Shown: positions 41,176 through 50,275, numbered from the stretch's first letter. The stretch is 64,000 nucleotides of DNA from Streptomyces cyaneofuscatus (GCF_000718135.1 NZ_JOEM01000027.1:1-64000); one strand, 5' to 3'. The notes: a model not told the origin generated them from the letters alone. Numbers and translations are program-made.

Positions 41176-41721
41176 ATGGGACTGACGCGTAAAGGACTGC
41201 TGAGGCCGCTGTCCGCCGCCGTGGCGATGGCGGCGACGACCGTACTGGCGGCGGGCGCCGCCGCGGCGCCTGTTGATGTGGACCCTGTCGATGCGGCGTC
41301 CGCTCCGGGAGCTGCCGCCGCCCCCGCCGCCCCCGTGCCCCGGGCGGACCTCTCCCATCACGGGCACGTCTCCCTCTGGGGGGACCACATCGCGATCCGG
41401 ATCCGGTCCGAGAACCGGGGGCCCTCCGATGTGACCGCCTCGACCGTACGGCTGCGCTTCTCCGCGCCGCTCGCCGCGAGCCAGGAGTTGCCGTACGGCT
41501 GCCTCCGGGGCGGCAAGGCGACCGTGCTCTGCGAGACGGGCGGGCTGCGTTCCGCCGGCGGGGCCCGGCAGACCGCGCTCGACCTGACGCTGGCCGGCAG
41601 CCCCGACGAGGTCGTCGTACGGCTCGACACCGTCTGGAGCGGCGGGGCGCGGGACACGGACCGCACGAACGACGTGCACGAGGTGCTCGCGCCCGCCACC
41701 GGGGACGCGTACGCCTTCTGA
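41176..41721 (+). CDS. Secreted protein of unknown function
   Basis: A 181-residue exported protein. A Sec signal peptide (GLLRPLSAAVAMAATTVLAA, then GAAAAPVDVD) predicts cleavage after AAA near residue 33. An Ala/Pro linker precedes a beta-rich domain (HVSLWGDHIAIRIRSENRGP, SDVTASTVRLRFSAPL) that looks like an Ig-like or CARDB-type fold, with two Cys (YGCLRGG, VLCETGG) likely forming a disulfide. No enzyme motif. It converges on the Mut7-C gene. Confidence 0.78.
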   Translation: MGLTRKGLLRPLSAAVAMAATTVLAAGAAAAPVDVDPVDAASAPGAAAAPAAPVPRADLSHHGHVSLWGDHIAIRIRSENRGPSDVTASTVRLRFSAPLAASQELPYGCLRGGKATVLCETGGLRSAGGARQTALDLTLAGSPDEVVVRLDTVWSGGARDTDRTNDVHEVLAPATGDAYAF

Positions 41722-41749
41722 GCCGGTCCGGGTCCGGTGGGGCCCGTCG

Positions 41750-42484
41750 CTACGCCGCCGCGCCGCCGAACTCCCGTACCGCGTCGGCCACGATCGTCTC
41801 CAGGTGCCCGTGGTGCGCGCCCCGCCAGTACACCCGGGCGCACTCCGTGCACTGCGCGAACACGTCGTACGCCTGCTGGGTGCCGTGCTCCAGCAGATCG
41901 CTCACCGCGGCCTTGTCCGCCCCCGCCAGCGTCCCGTTGCAGGCGGTGCATCGGGTCCACGGGGCGAGGGCCGGGGCGAAGCGGCCGAGGATGTCGCGGA
42001 GCTGTTCCTGGGGGCGGTCGCTGTAGACGTACGCCCCCGCCCAGATCTCCCGGCGGCGCAGCAGCCCGCGGTCCCGGGAGAGCAGGACGCGCCGCTCCCG
42101 CGCGGAGAGGGCGGCGAGCGCGGGGTCGCCGATGTCCTCGCTCTCGTACGCCGCGTCCACGCCGAGCAGCCGCAACCTGCGCGCCAGCGTGCCGAGATGG
42201 ACGTCGAGGAGGAAGCGCAGGGGTGCGCCGGGGACCTGCTGGGGGCGTTCGACGGCCCGTACCTCGATGTGTTCGTCCGGTCCCGGGATGTGGGAGCGGG
42301 TCACCGGGGCGCCGTTCGCGAGGAGTTCCCCGGCCTCGGTGAGCGGGACGCCGAGGGACTCGATGACATGGCCGAGGGTGGAGGCGCCGTCGGTGGTGAG
42401 CGGAGTGGGTCCCTGGCGTCGGTCGTGGGGGACGAAGAGCCGCAGCTCAGGGGCTACTTCGAGGGTGATCTCGGGTCCGTTCAC
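41750..42484 (-). CDS. Mut7-C RNase and ubiquitin-like domain protein
   Basis: A 244-residue protein of two fused domains. The N-terminal about 80 residues form a ubiquitin-like fold (Mut7-C ubiquitin, ITLEVAPELRLFVP). The C-terminal part is a Mut7-C RNase (PIN-like) domain (FLLDVHLGTLARRLRLLGVD, LLSRDRGLLRR) with acidic Asp residues, ending in a zinc ribbon (RCTACNG and QCTECARVYW). It probably degrades RNA; the target is unknown. The GTG start at 42484 may be leaderless (CATCCT six bases upstream). Confidence 0.88.
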   Translation of the reverse strand: MNGPEITLEVAPELRLFVPHDRRQGPTPLTTDGASTLGHVIESLGVPLTEAGELLANGAPVTRSHIPGPDEHIEVRAVERPQQVPGAPLRFLLDVHLGTLARRLRLLGVDAAYESEDIGDPALAALSARERRVLLSRDRGLLRRREIWAGAYVYSDRPQEQLRDILGRFAPALAPWTRCTACNGTLAGADKAAVSDLLEHGTQQAYDVFAQCTECARVYWRGAHHGHLETIVADAVREFGGAAA

Positions 42485-42531
42485 CTGGTCAGGATGTCAC
42501 CGGGGCGGGGTGGGCTGCCAGGGAATTGGGG

Positions 42532-43362
42532 CTACGGAGGTGGCGCGGCGTACGCCGTCGGGGGCACGCCCACCGTGGCGGTGAAGTCCCGTACCAGGTG
42601 GGCCTGGTCGCTGTAGCCGAGGTCCGCCGCCAGCCGCGCCCAGTCCACCGCCGGGTCGGACTCCGCGCGCTCCAGCGCCTCGTGGATGCGGTAGCGGAGG
42701 ATGACCCACTTCGGGCCCACCCCGACGTACGCGGAGAAGAGCCGTTGCAGGGAGCGCGGGGTCAGGCCCGTGTCCCGGGCGAGCTGTCCGGCCCGGCACA
42801 CCGAGCGGTCCGTACGCACCCGGTCGGCCAGCTCCATCGCCAGCGTGGCCTGCGGGTCGGGGCGCGGCTCCAGGGCGAGCAGGCAGGCGTCCAGTGCGGC
42901 GACCCGGGCGTCCTCGTCGGCCGGGTCCAGGACGGCGCCGAGGGGCGGCGGCGTACGCAGCACCTCGGCGGCGTCGACCTGGCGTCCGGTCAGGTCGCTC
43001 AGGGCGTGCTCCGGCGCGAACGGGCGGAATCCGCCGGGCCGGAACTGCACCCCGCAGACCCGGCCGCGCCCGGTCAGCTTCCGGGTGAAGAGTCCGAGGC
43101 CGATGCCCGCCACCTCGGCGTACCCGGCTCGTTCGCGGGCGCTCTCCCCGGCCTCGTACCGCTGGACGACGAGGTTCACCGACGGGTGCGGGACGACGTG
43201 GGCCGCGTACGGCTGGTCGAGGTCCCAGTCGATGAGCCAGTAGTGCTCCAGGTAGGGGCGGAGCGCGGGGGCGGGCTCGCGGCGGCGGAAGTGGACGCGC
43301 GTGAACAGGTCCGGGGCGTCCACGATGCCCCGGGTGTCGCGGCGAGGTCCGGCGGCGGCCAT
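42532..43362 (-). CDS. AraC family transcriptional regulator
   Basis: A 276-residue regulator. An N-terminal DUF6597-like domain (ALRPYLEHYWLIDWDLDQPY, AAHVVPHPSVNLVVQ) precedes a C-terminal AraC double HTH (RAGQLARDTGLTPRSLQRLF, then ADLGYSDQAHLVRDF). The effector is unknown. The start is leaderless: on the minus strand TAGGAT lies seven bases before the ATG at 43362. It is divergent from the TIGR03086 gene, with about 100 bp between the starts, and may regulate it. Confidence 0.88.
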   Translation of the reverse strand: MAAAGPRRDTRGIVDAPDLFTRVHFRRREPAPALRPYLEHYWLIDWDLDQPYAAHVVPHPSVNLVVQRYEAGESARERAGYAEVAGIGLGLFTRKLTGRGRVCGVQFRPGGFRPFAPEHALSDLTGRQVDAAEVLRTPPPLGAVLDPADEDARVAALDACLLALEPRPDPQATLAMELADRVRTDRSVCRAGQLARDTGLTPRSLQRLFSAYVGVGPKWVILRYRIHEALERAESDPAVDWARLAADLGYSDQAHLVRDFTATVGVPPTAYAAPPP

Positions 43363-43375
43363 GACATCGATCCTA
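43363..43375 (-). promoter_or_regulatory. Leaderless promoter -10 of the AraC regulator
   Basis: On the minus strand TAGGAT (43375-43370) lies seven bases before the ATG at 43362. Close by, gtcgcgtttc is directly repeated at about 43398-43422. Confidence 0.5.
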
Positions 43376-43462
43376 GGGCGTGTCCGGCGGTGGGGCCTGT
43401 CGCGTTTCCTCCTGTCGCGTTTCTTCAAGACGGGGCGGGTGCGGAGGGGGAGCGTGGGAGCC

Positions 43463-44041
43463 ATGACACAGACGATCGGTGCATTGCTGGAAGCCGCCGC
43501 CGGCCGGGCTCTGCCCGTCGTGCGGGGGATCGACGACGGGCAGCTGGACCGCCGTACGCCGTGCGAGGAGTACGACGTACGGGCGCTGCTGAACCACCTG
43601 TTCCTGGTGGTCGTGAACTTCCAGGCCCTCGCGGCCCGTGAGGAGGCGGATTTCGGCCGGGAGCCGGAGTTCGTGACGGGTGACTGGCGGGGCAGCTTCG
43701 GTGAGGAGACCGCCCGGCTGGTGGAGGCGTGGAGCGTGCCGGGTGCCGAGGAGGGCGCGACCGGGCAGATGGGGCTGTCGGCCCGGACGGTGGGGCTGAT
43801 GGTGTTGGGCGATCTGACCGTGCACGCGTGGGACCTGGCGCGGGCGACGGGTGCGGAGTTCGTCCCGGATCCGGGGGTGGTCGAGGAGGTGGGGCCGGGG
43901 CTGGCGGCTCTGGCGCCGCAGGCCCGGGAGATGAAGGTGTTCGGTGAGCCGTTCCCGGTGGGGGCGGGGGCTACGGCTTTCGAGCGGGTGCTGGCCGTGA
44001 CGGGGCGCGATCCGGGGTGGAGCGGTCCGGCCGGGGGCTGA
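43463..44041 (+). CDS. TIGR03086 family protein (DinB/mycothiol-dependent fold)
   Basis: A 192-residue four-helix-bundle protein of the TIGR03086 family, related to mycothiol-dependent maleylpyruvate isomerase. The metal-binding His pattern is visible: His in RALLNHLFLV and in DLTVHAWDLARATG. It probably catalyses a thiol-linked reaction; the substrate is unknown. A GGGGAGCGTGGGAG Shine-Dalgarno region precedes the ATG. The divergent AraC gene may control it. Confidence 0.85.
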   Translation: MTQTIGALLEAAAGRALPVVRGIDDGQLDRRTPCEEYDVRALLNHLFLVVVNFQALAAREEADFGREPEFVTGDWRGSFGEETARLVEAWSVPGAEEGATGQMGLSARTVGLMVLGDLTVHAWDLARATGAEFVPDPGVVEEVGPGLAALAPQAREMKVFGEPFPVGAGATAFERVLAVTGRDPGWSGPAGG

Positions 44042-44146
44042 GCGCGGCGTACGCGTTCCGGGCAGGTCGGCCGAAGGTCGGACTTCAGCCATTTATTTGG
44101 CGTGATCCGACCGAATCGGCGCAGGTGGGGCCGGTCCGGCGGGCGT

Positions 44147-45577
44147 TCAGGCGGGCGGCTCCGCCGCGGGCAGCCGCCCCGTGCGTACGGCGTCGACGAG
44201 GGCTCGGTGGTCGCGCTCGTTCTGGTCGGCGTACGCCTCCGCGAAGGTGGCGAGCGCGCGGTCGAACGTGTCGCCGCCGCCCAGGTACGCGGCGATCGCG
44301 ATGCGGTCGCCGGACCGTGCGTGGGCGCGGGCCAATGTGGCCCCGCACAGTTCGCCGAAGACCCGCATGTCCTTGGGCCGCATCTTCTCCGGCACGGCGA
44401 TGCCCTTCCAGTCCCGCAGCTGGCGGATGTAGAAGTCGCGCCGCTTGCCGTCGATGCCGTCGACCCGTTCCCAGCCGAGGAAGATGTCGCTCGTGGCCTG
44501 CATCAGCCGCTGGCCCGAGACCACCCGCTCGCCCTGGTTGCGGTACCGGCTCGGGCCGGTGTGCGCGGCGAGTACCGAGGTGTCGGCCTCCTTGGCCTGG
44601 AGGAGGAGCGGGTCCCGGTCGTCCCGGCCGAGGAGGAGGAAGATCCAGCACCGGGTGCCGACGCTGCCCACGCCGACGACCTTGCGGGCGACGTCGGCCA
44701 GGCGGTAGTCGGCCAGGAGGTGGCGCCGGTCGGAGGCGAGGGTGCGGCCGTACCGCTGGAGCAGGCCGCGGAACCGGTCCTCCAGGGCGCTGCGTTCGAG
44801 GTCGGGCAGCAGGTCGGCGGCCGGGACGAGCAGCGGCGGGTCGGGGGCGATCCTGGGGCGGCCGGCGACCGTCCGGGTGAGCTTGTCGAAGGCCTGGAGG
44901 CTGTCGCGGGTACGGGCCTTCGCCATCGCCCGGACCAGGTTCCGGCGACCGTGCTTGGTCCCGTGGCGCCCGGTGGCCAGGGCCTCCAGGAGGTCCGCGT
45001 CGATCTTCGCGTACCAGACGCCGAGGTTGCCCGTCTCCGCGAAGCGGATCATCGCCGTGCGGTACGAGCGGACCGTGGCGCGCACGACGCGGGCGCGCTC
45101 GGTGTCGTCGAAGCCGTTGGCCCGGCCCGCGATGACGAGGCTCGCCGCGAGCCGTTTGACGTCCCATTCCCAGGGCCCCGGCAGGGTCTCGTCGAAGTCG
45201 TTGATGTCGAACATCAGCTGCCTCTCCGGCGAGGCGAGCAGGCGGAAGTTCAGCAGGTGCGCGTCGCCGCAGAGCTGGGCCGTGATCCCCGAGACCGGGG
45301 TGCCGGCCAGGTCGGACGCCATGATCGCGGCGGCGCCCCGGTAGAAGCGGAACGGGGACTCCGTCATCCGGCTGTAGCGGATCGGTACGAGCTCGGGCAC
45401 CCGGGCCGCGGACTGCGCCTCCAGGACCGCCAGCGGGTCGGGGCGGCCGGGGGACGGCTCGTACCCGGCGTGGCCCGACCGGGATGAGCGGCGCCGTGCC
45501 TCCTTGCCGAGCGCCGCACGCTCGGCGGGTGTGAGGCGGGGCTCGGCCCGCATGGCGGTGGTGGTGTCGTGGGACAT
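44147..45577 (-). CDS. DUF2252 family protein
   Basis: A 476-residue soluble protein of the DUF2252 family, distantly related to kinase-like (APH) folds. Conserved blocks are PFRFYRGAAAIMASDL, CGDAHLLNFRLLASPERQL, FDINDFDETLPGPWEWDVKR, LVGRDD-like LLLGRDDRDPLLLQAKEAD and CGATLARAHARSGD. The GDAHLxNF block resembles the catalytic loop of aminoglycoside phosphotransferases, so a small-molecule kinase activity is possible but not shown. The ATG at 45577 has CAGGAGG eight bases upstream. Confidence 0.87.
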   Translation of the reverse strand: MSHDTTTAMRAEPRLTPAERAALGKEARRRSSRSGHAGYEPSPGRPDPLAVLEAQSAARVPELVPIRYSRMTESPFRFYRGAAAIMASDLAGTPVSGITAQLCGDAHLLNFRLLASPERQLMFDINDFDETLPGPWEWDVKRLAASLVIAGRANGFDDTERARVVRATVRSYRTAMIRFAETGNLGVWYAKIDADLLEALATGRHGTKHGRRNLVRAMAKARTRDSLQAFDKLTRTVAGRPRIAPDPPLLVPAADLLPDLERSALEDRFRGLLQRYGRTLASDRRHLLADYRLADVARKVVGVGSVGTRCWIFLLLGRDDRDPLLLQAKEADTSVLAAHTGPSRYRNQGERVVSGQRLMQATSDIFLGWERVDGIDGKRRDFYIRQLRDWKGIAVPEKMRPKDMRVFGELCGATLARAHARSGDRIAIAAYLGGGDTFDRALATFAEAYADQNERDHRALVDAVRTGRLPAAEPPA

Positions 45578-45687
45578 GGGCGGCCCTCCTGCCTGGTCCC
45601 ACGGTAGGACCCGCCGGGGGATCGCGCAGGGCGCGCCTGAACCGGCGGTGTCCGCCTCAGGGCCGGATCAGCCGGTGTGATTCCGGC

Positions 45688-46125
45688 TCAGGGCCAGACC
45701 AGGCAGTACGCCTGGTGCCCGGCGTCATGCAGCCGGTGGGAGAAGTCCTGCCACTCGTGGAGCAGCTGGTAGACGTTGAAGGCGTCGCGCGGGCCGCCGC
45801 GGTCGGGGACCGTGGACCAGATGAAGGCCGCCGCGCCGACGGATTCCTCGCCGACACCGCGCAGGGGGTCGACGACGGTCATCGGGAGCTTGACCACCGC
45901 GTAGTCCGGGTGGAGGACGACCAGTTCCAGCGGGGGGACCTTGTGCAGGGGTATGCCCTGGATGCCGGTCAGCACCATGGCGGCCACCGTCTCCGGCTTG
46001 ATCTTGGTGAACATGCCGCCCATGCCCAGCTCGTCGCCGCCCAGCTCCTCCGGGCGCATCGAAATGGGCACCCGTGCGGCGGTCGCCCCGTCCGGGGCGC
46101 CGAAATACTTGTAGGTCACCCCCAT
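45688..46125 (-). CDS. Conserved hypothetical protein
   Basis: A 145-residue soluble protein that I take to be streptomycete-specific. Conserved-looking segments are VTYKYFGAPDGATAARVPIS, PLHKVPPLELVVLHPDYAVV and VYQLLHEWQDFSHRLHDAGH. No family or motif is recognised. The ATG at 46125 has AGGAG ten bases upstream; upstream codons in frame are Arg/Pro-rich and not coding. Confidence 0.72.
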   Translation of the reverse strand: MGVTYKYFGAPDGATAARVPISMRPEELGGDELGMGGMFTKIKPETVAAMVLTGIQGIPLHKVPPLELVVLHPDYAVVKLPMTVVDPLRGVGEESVGAAAFIWSTVPDRGGPRDAFNVYQLLHEWQDFSHRLHDAGHQAYCLVWP

Positions 46126-46567
46126 CCCGCCACTGCTCCTGATCCCGGGGGGCGGTGTGCTCTCCGCGCCCCTGCCCTGGGCGTGCTCGGCCCGTCGCCG
46201 GTGCCGCCCTCGCCGGGCAGGCTCGGGCCCCAGGTCGTCGGTCCCTTCGCCCACTCCGCCACCGCGATGCATATCTCATCCACCCGACTACTTCTTAGGA
46301 GACACAGCCCCCGCCGCGCAACCCGATCATCGTGTCAGTGACCTCCCCCACGGGCGTGCGGTGAAACACCTGTCCGCAAGACCGTCCGTGCCTCTGACAC
46401 CATGGCATGTGTGAGCTTTCCCTATGTCGCCCCAGTTTCGCAGACGTGAGGGTGCCGACGCTCTTCCGTGATACGGGGGGAGCGCGCTCCCTGCTCACCG
46501 GTGGCCGGGATTACCTTGGATTCTCCGGCCCGGCCTCCCGATACCCGAATCGCAGATCAGGACCAAA
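46126..46567. other. 442-bp gap upstream of hemL
   Basis: No gene is supported here. The left part is GC-rich. From about 46260 to 46560 the region is more A+T-rich and should hold divergent promoters. A short frame at 46411-46449 resembles the start of hemL and is listed separately. hemL has AGGA five bases before its GTG. Confidence 0.5.
46411..46449 (+). other. Relic duplication of the hemL 5' end (12-codon frame)
   Basis: GTG...TGA here encodes MSFPYVAPVSQT. hemL begins [12 protein letters not shown]. The 15-bp sequence gccccagtttcgcag is identical in both (46429-46443 and 46586-46600). It may be a decayed partial duplication or a leader peptide. Confidence 0.45.
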
Positions 46568-47875
46568 GTGGCGTATTCATACGAAGCCCCAGTTTCGCAG
46601 TCGCTGTTCGACCGGGCGTCCGTCGTGACGCCCGGCGGCGTGAACTCACCCGTGCGTGCCTTCCGGGCCGTGGGCGGTACGCCCCGGTTCATGGTGTCCG
46701 GCACCGGTCCGTACCTCACCGACGCCGACGGCCGTGAGTACGTCGACCTCGTCTGCTCGTGGGGGCCGATGATTCTCGGTCACTCCCACCCCGAGGTCAT
46801 CGCCGCCGTCCAGGAAGCGGTCTCCCGGGGCACCTCCTTCGGTACGCCGGGTGAGGGCGAGGTCGCGCTGGCCGAGGAGATCGTGGCGCGGATCGAACCG
46901 GTCGAGCAGGTCCGCCTGGTCTCCTCCGGCACCGAGGCGACGATGTCGGCGATCCGGCTGGCCCGCGGCTTCACCGGCCGCGCCAAGGTCGTGAAGTTCG
47001 CCGGCTGCTACCACGGTCACGTGGACGCCCTCCTGGCCGCCGCCGGCTCCGGCCTCGCCACCTTCGGCCTGCCCGACACCCCCGGTGTCACGGGCGCCAC
47101 GGCCGGGGACACCGTCGTGCTGCCGTACAACGACCTGGACGCCGTGCGGGCCGCCTTCGCCGCGCACCCCGGCGAGATCGCCTGCGTGATCACCGAGGCC
47201 TCGCCCGGCAACATGGGCGTCGTCCCGCCCGCCGAGGGCTTCAACGCCGGCCTCAAGGAGCTGTGCGCCGCCGACGGCGCCCTGTACATCTCCGACGAGG
47301 TCATGACGGGCTTCCGTACGTCCAAGGCCGGCTGGTACGGCATCGACGGCGTCCGCCCCGACCTGATGACCTTCGGCAAGGTCATGGGCGGCGGCTTCCC
47401 CGCCGCGGCCTTCGGCGGCCGCGCCGACGTGATGGCGCACCTCGCCCCGGCCGGCCCGGTCTACCAGGCGGGCACCCTCTCCGGGAACCCGGTCGCCACC
47501 GCCGCCGGCCTCGCGCAGCTGCGGCTGCTCGACGACGCGGCGTACGCGAAGATCGACGCGGTCTCCGCCGAACTGCGCTCCCTGGTGGGTGACGCGTTCA
47601 CCAAGGAAGGCGTCGCGCACACCGTCTCCTCGGCGAGCAACATGTTCTCGGTCTTCTTCACGGACGAGCCGGTCCGTAATTACGACGACGCGAAGAAGCA
47701 GGAAGCCTTCCGTTTCACCGCCTTCTTCCACTCGATGCTGGAGCAGGGCGTCTACCTGCCGCCCTCCGCCTTCGAGTCCTGGTTCGTCTCCACCGCCCAC
47801 GACGAGCGGGCGGTCGAGCGGATCGCCGCCGCCCTGCCCGCCGCCGCCCGTGCCGCATCGGAGGCCACCGCATGA
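46568..47875 (+). CDS. hemL: Glutamate-1-semialdehyde 2,1-aminomutase
   Basis: A 435-residue PLP-dependent aminomutase that makes 5-aminolevulinate from glutamate-1-semialdehyde, the step between HemA and HemB. The PLP lysine is in [10 protein letters not shown] (about residue 273); [10 protein letters not shown] holds the Asp that contacts the pyridine ring. The GTG at 46568 has AGGA nearby. It is about 30 kb from the other hem genes. The 3' end overlaps the phosphatase gene by 4 bp. Confidence 0.96.
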   Translation: MAYSYEAPVSQSLFDRASVVTPGGVNSPVRAFRAVGGTPRFMVSGTGPYLTDADGREYVDLVCSWGPMILGHSHPEVIAAVQEAVSRGTSFGTPGEGEVALAEEIVARIEPVEQVRLVSSGTEATMSAIRLARGFTGRAKVVKFAGCYHGHVDALLAAAGSGLATFGLPDTPGVTGATAGDTVVLPYNDLDAVRAAFAAHPGEIACVITEASPGNMGVVPPAEGFNAGLKELCAADGALYISDEVMTGFRTSKAGWYGIDGVRPDLMTFGKVMGGGFPAAAFGGRADVMAHLAPAGPVYQAGTLSGNPVATAAGLAQLRLLDDAAYAKIDAVSAELRSLVGDAFTKEGVAHTVSSASNMFSVFFTDEPVRNYDDAKKQEAFRFTAFFHSMLEQGVYLPPSAFESWFVSTAHDERAVERIAAALPAAARAASEATA

Positions 47876-48597
47876 GCACCGAGAACGCCGGGAGCACCGA
47901 GAACGCCGGGAGCGGGAGCGCCCGCAAGGACATCACCGTGGTGCACCTGATGCGCCACGGCGAGGTGCACAACCCGGACGGTGTGCTGTACGGGCGCCGC
48001 ACCGGGTTCAGCCTCTCCGAGCTGGGCCGGCAGATGGCGGACCGGGTCGCCGAGCACCTGGAGAAGCGCGACATCACCCATGTCGTCGCCTCGCCGCTGG
48101 AGCGTGCCCAGGAGACGGCCGCGCCCATCGCCAAGTCGCACAGCCTGGCCCTGGCCACCGACGAGCGGCTCATCGAGGCCGCCAACGTCTTCGAGGGCAA
48201 GACCTTCGGCGTCGGTGACGGGGCGCTGCGGAAGCCGGAGAACTGGAAGCACCTCACCAACCCGTTCAAGCCGTCCTGGGGTGAGCCGTACGTCGAGCAG
48301 GTCGTCCGCATGGTGAGCGCGCTGGACGCGGCCAAGGACGCGGCGCGCGGGCACGAGGCGGTCTGCGTCAGCCACCAGCTGCCGATCTGGATCGTCCGCT
48401 CGTTCGTGGAGCGCCGCCGGCTCTGGCACGACCCGCGCAAGCGCCAGTGCACGCTGGCCTCGCTGACCAGCTTCACGTACCAGGGCGACCGGATCGTCTC
48501 GGTGGGCTACTCGGAGCCGGCCCGGGACCTGGTGCCCGCGCACCTGCTGGCCGGGGCGAAGCCGGTGAAGGGGAAGTCGAAGGCCTTCGGCGCGTAA
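47872..48597 (+). CDS. Histidine phosphatase family protein (phosphoglycerate mutase-like)
   Basis: A 241-residue protein of the histidine phosphatase superfamily. The catalytic RHG motif is [12 protein letters not shown] (His29). The second catalytic His is in [10 protein letters not shown]. The spacing fits a phosphatase rather than a mutase. It overlaps hemL by 4 bp, a pairing I recall in other actinobacteria, but the link to haem is not known. The N terminus contains a tandem duplication of STENAG encoded by an 18-bp repeat (47876-47911). A terminator follows. Confidence 0.87.
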   Translation: MSTENAGSTENAGSGSARKDITVVHLMRHGEVHNPDGVLYGRRTGFSLSELGRQMADRVAEHLEKRDITHVVASPLERAQETAAPIAKSHSLALATDERLIEAANVFEGKTFGVGDGALRKPENWKHLTNPFKPSWGEPYVEQVVRMVSALDAAKDAARGHEAVCVSHQLPIWIVRSFVERRRLWHDPRKRQCTLASLTSFTYQGDRIVSVGYSEPARDLVPAHLLAGAKPVKGKSKAFGA

Positions 48598-48623
48598 TCC
48601 CCGTACGCACGCGCCGTGAACAT

Positions 48624-48655
48624 ACGGGACCGACCGCCACCGCGGTCGGTCCCGT
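48624..48655 (+). terminator. Terminator of the hemL operon
   Basis: A perfect 14-bp stem (acgggaccgaccgc at 48624-48637 with 48642-48655) closes a 4-nt loop and is followed by tcttcgtc. Confidence 0.82.
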
Positions 48656-48678
48656 TCTTCGTCAGAGATGTCGGTACG

Positions 48679-48697
48679 TTAGGTTAGCCTAAGCTAA
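48679..48697. promoter_or_regulatory. Iron box (DmdR1/IdeR operator) of the esterase gene
   Basis: TTAGGTTAGCCTAAGCTAA matches 17 of 19 positions of the actinobacterial iron box and is itself a near-perfect palindrome. It lies 104-122 bp upstream of the enterochelin-esterase ATG. Confidence 0.88.
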
Positions 48698-48724
48698 GTT
48701 GGCTCTGACGAGAACGGTGGAGCG

Positions 48725-48808
48725 ATGACGCACCCTGCCCCGACCACCCTCCCCGACCCGAGACGGGCGCCGCGGTGCGGCCCGGTGAGGCGGTCCGCAG
48801 ATGAGTGA
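48725..48808 (+). CDS. Candidate 27-residue leader peptide upstream of the esterase
   Basis: A short frame (MTHPAPTTLPDPRRAPRCGP, then VRRSADE) with GGTGGAG just upstream of its ATG. It ends at a TGA within ATGAGTGA, overlapping the esterase ATG by 8 bp. The geometry would couple translation of the two. The codon use is plausible but the protein resembles nothing I know. Confidence 0.35.
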   Translation: MTHPAPTTLPDPRRAPRCGPVRRSADE

Positions 48809-50234
48809 CTGTACGGACGTGGACGCCGCCCCCCGGCCGGTCACCGGCCCCCGCGTCGCCCGGCTCGCCCGGCAGCTCGAAGCGGCCGCGGACGCCGAGG
48901 CCCGGGACGCCCTCACCGAGGCTTTCTGGGCCGAGGCCGCCCGCACCGGCACCCCCCTCGTCGAGGAGCTCGACGACGCCCCCGGCCACCGGGCCGTCAC
49001 CTTCCTGTGGCGCGGCCACCGCGCCACCCGCCGGGTCCTGCTGATGGCCCCGGGCATCACCGACCCCGAGCGGCTCGCCGACTCGCTCCTGCACCACCTG
49101 CCGGGCACCGACATCTGGTACCTCGGCCGCCGGCTGCGCGCCGACCACCGCGGCTCCTACCGGATGGTGGCCGACATCTCCGCCGGGCCCGCCCCCGCCG
49201 ATCCCGCCCTGCTCCAACGGCGGCTGCTGGCGCTGCGCGCGCACGGCGGGGGCGACCCGCTCAACCCGGCCCGGATACCGGTCCGGTGGCGTGACGCACA
49301 GGACTCCGTCTTCGCCCTGCCCGACGCCCCGCCCCAGCCCTGGTCCGCCCGGCGCCCCGCCGTCGCGCGCGGCGGGGTCGAGCGGCACACCGTCGCGGCC
49401 GGTGTCCTGGGTGCCGCGCGGGACGTGTGGGTCTACCTGCCGCCGGACGCGCTCCCGTACCGGCCGGCGTACGAGCCCGGGGAGGAGGGCCGGCTGCCGC
49501 TGCTGGTGCTCTGCGACGGGGACATGTGGTTCGACCGGCTGGGCCTCCAGGACACGCTGGACGCGCTGATCGCCGACGGGGTCCTCCCGCCGCTCGCCGT
49601 CCTCGCCCCGGACGCCGTCGGCACCGCCACGCGCCGGCTGGAGCTGGGCGGGCGGGAGAGCTACGTCTCCTTCCTGGCCGACGAGGTGGTGCCCTGGGCG
49701 AGCGCCCGGTGGCCGCTGACCGCGCGGCCGGAGCGGACGGTGGTGGCCGGGCAGGGGCTCGGCGGGATGACCGCGCTGTACGCGGGCCTCACCCGGCCCG
49801 AGCGGTTCGGCGCGGTCGTCGCGCAGTCCCCGTCGCTGTGGTGGCGGCCGGGCCTGGAGCCCGGGGCCGTGGCGCCGGACGCGGTCGGGACCCCTTGGCT
49901 GGCCACGCTCGCCGCCGGACTCCGCGACGGGCCGCCGGGCGGGGCGCGCGGGGCCGCCGTCCACTTCGACGTCGGCCTGCACGAGGGGGCCCTGGCGGAA
50001 CACACCGAGGCCCTCCAGGCGGTGCTGCGCGCCCGGGGGCACCGGGTCACCCGCAACCTCCACAACGGCGGCCACGACTACGCCTGCTGGCGAGGGTTCC
50101 TGGCGGACGCCCTGGTGGAGCTGGTGGGCACCGGCCTTGACGTGAACGCGGCAGAGTCGCAGGGTGGGGCGGGCCCGGCCGGCCGCTCGGCCGTGTGCTC
50201 CGCAGGGCTGCCCGGACGCCCCGCCGCAAGGTAA
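48801..50234 (+). CDS. Enterochelin esterase (Fes-like) with an altered catalytic serine
   Basis: A 477-residue alpha/beta hydrolase of the enterochelin esterase family, which cleaves ferric siderophore trilactones. An N-terminal domain (about residues 60-150, containing VTFLWRG) precedes the hydrolase domain (VWVYLPPDA, LLVLCDGDMWFDR). The nucleophile elbow, normally GQSxGG, reads GQGLGG, so the catalytic Ser is Gly319. The His at HNGGHDYACW is kept. It may lack hydrolysis and act by binding only, or could be a sequencing error. The promoter carries an iron box. The N terminus is preceded by a possible leader peptide. Confidence 0.88.
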   Translation: MSDCTDVDAAPRPVTGPRVARLARQLEAAADAEARDALTEAFWAEAARTGTPLVEELDDAPGHRAVTFLWRGHRATRRVLLMAPGITDPERLADSLLHHLPGTDIWYLGRRLRADHRGSYRMVADISAGPAPADPALLQRRLLALRAHGGGDPLNPARIPVRWRDAQDSVFALPDAPPQPWSARRPAVARGGVERHTVAAGVLGAARDVWVYLPPDALPYRPAYEPGEEGRLPLLVLCDGDMWFDRLGLQDTLDALIADGVLPPLAVLAPDAVGTATRRLELGGRESYVSFLADEVVPWASARWPLTARPERTVVAGQGLGGMTALYAGLTRPERFGAVVAQSPSLWWRPGLEPGAVAPDAVGTPWLATLAAGLRDGPPGGARGAAVHFDVGLHEGALAEHTEALQAVLRARGHRVTRNLHNGGHDYACWRGFLADALVELVGTGLDVNAAESQGGAGPAGRSAVCSAGLPGRPAAR

Positions 50235-50275
50235 AGCGTAGAGAAACTCCCCAATTGCACGGAACCGTCGCGTCG

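Noticed and set aside
40198-41679. 493-codon minus-strand frame covering the SDR gene and the secreted-protein gene
   Set aside because: Out of frame with the SDR gene and Arg/Pro/His-rich; a shadow.
44076-44112. Hairpin (ggtcgga/tccgacc) between the TIGR03086 and DUF2252 genes as a terminator
   Set aside because: The stem is only 7 bp with a 23-nt loop and no clear T-run, so it is too weak to call.
46407-46628. 73-codon plus-strand frame across the hemL start
   Set aside because: It overlaps hemL out of frame and has no streptomycete codon bias; only the 12-codon hemL-like frame is of interest.
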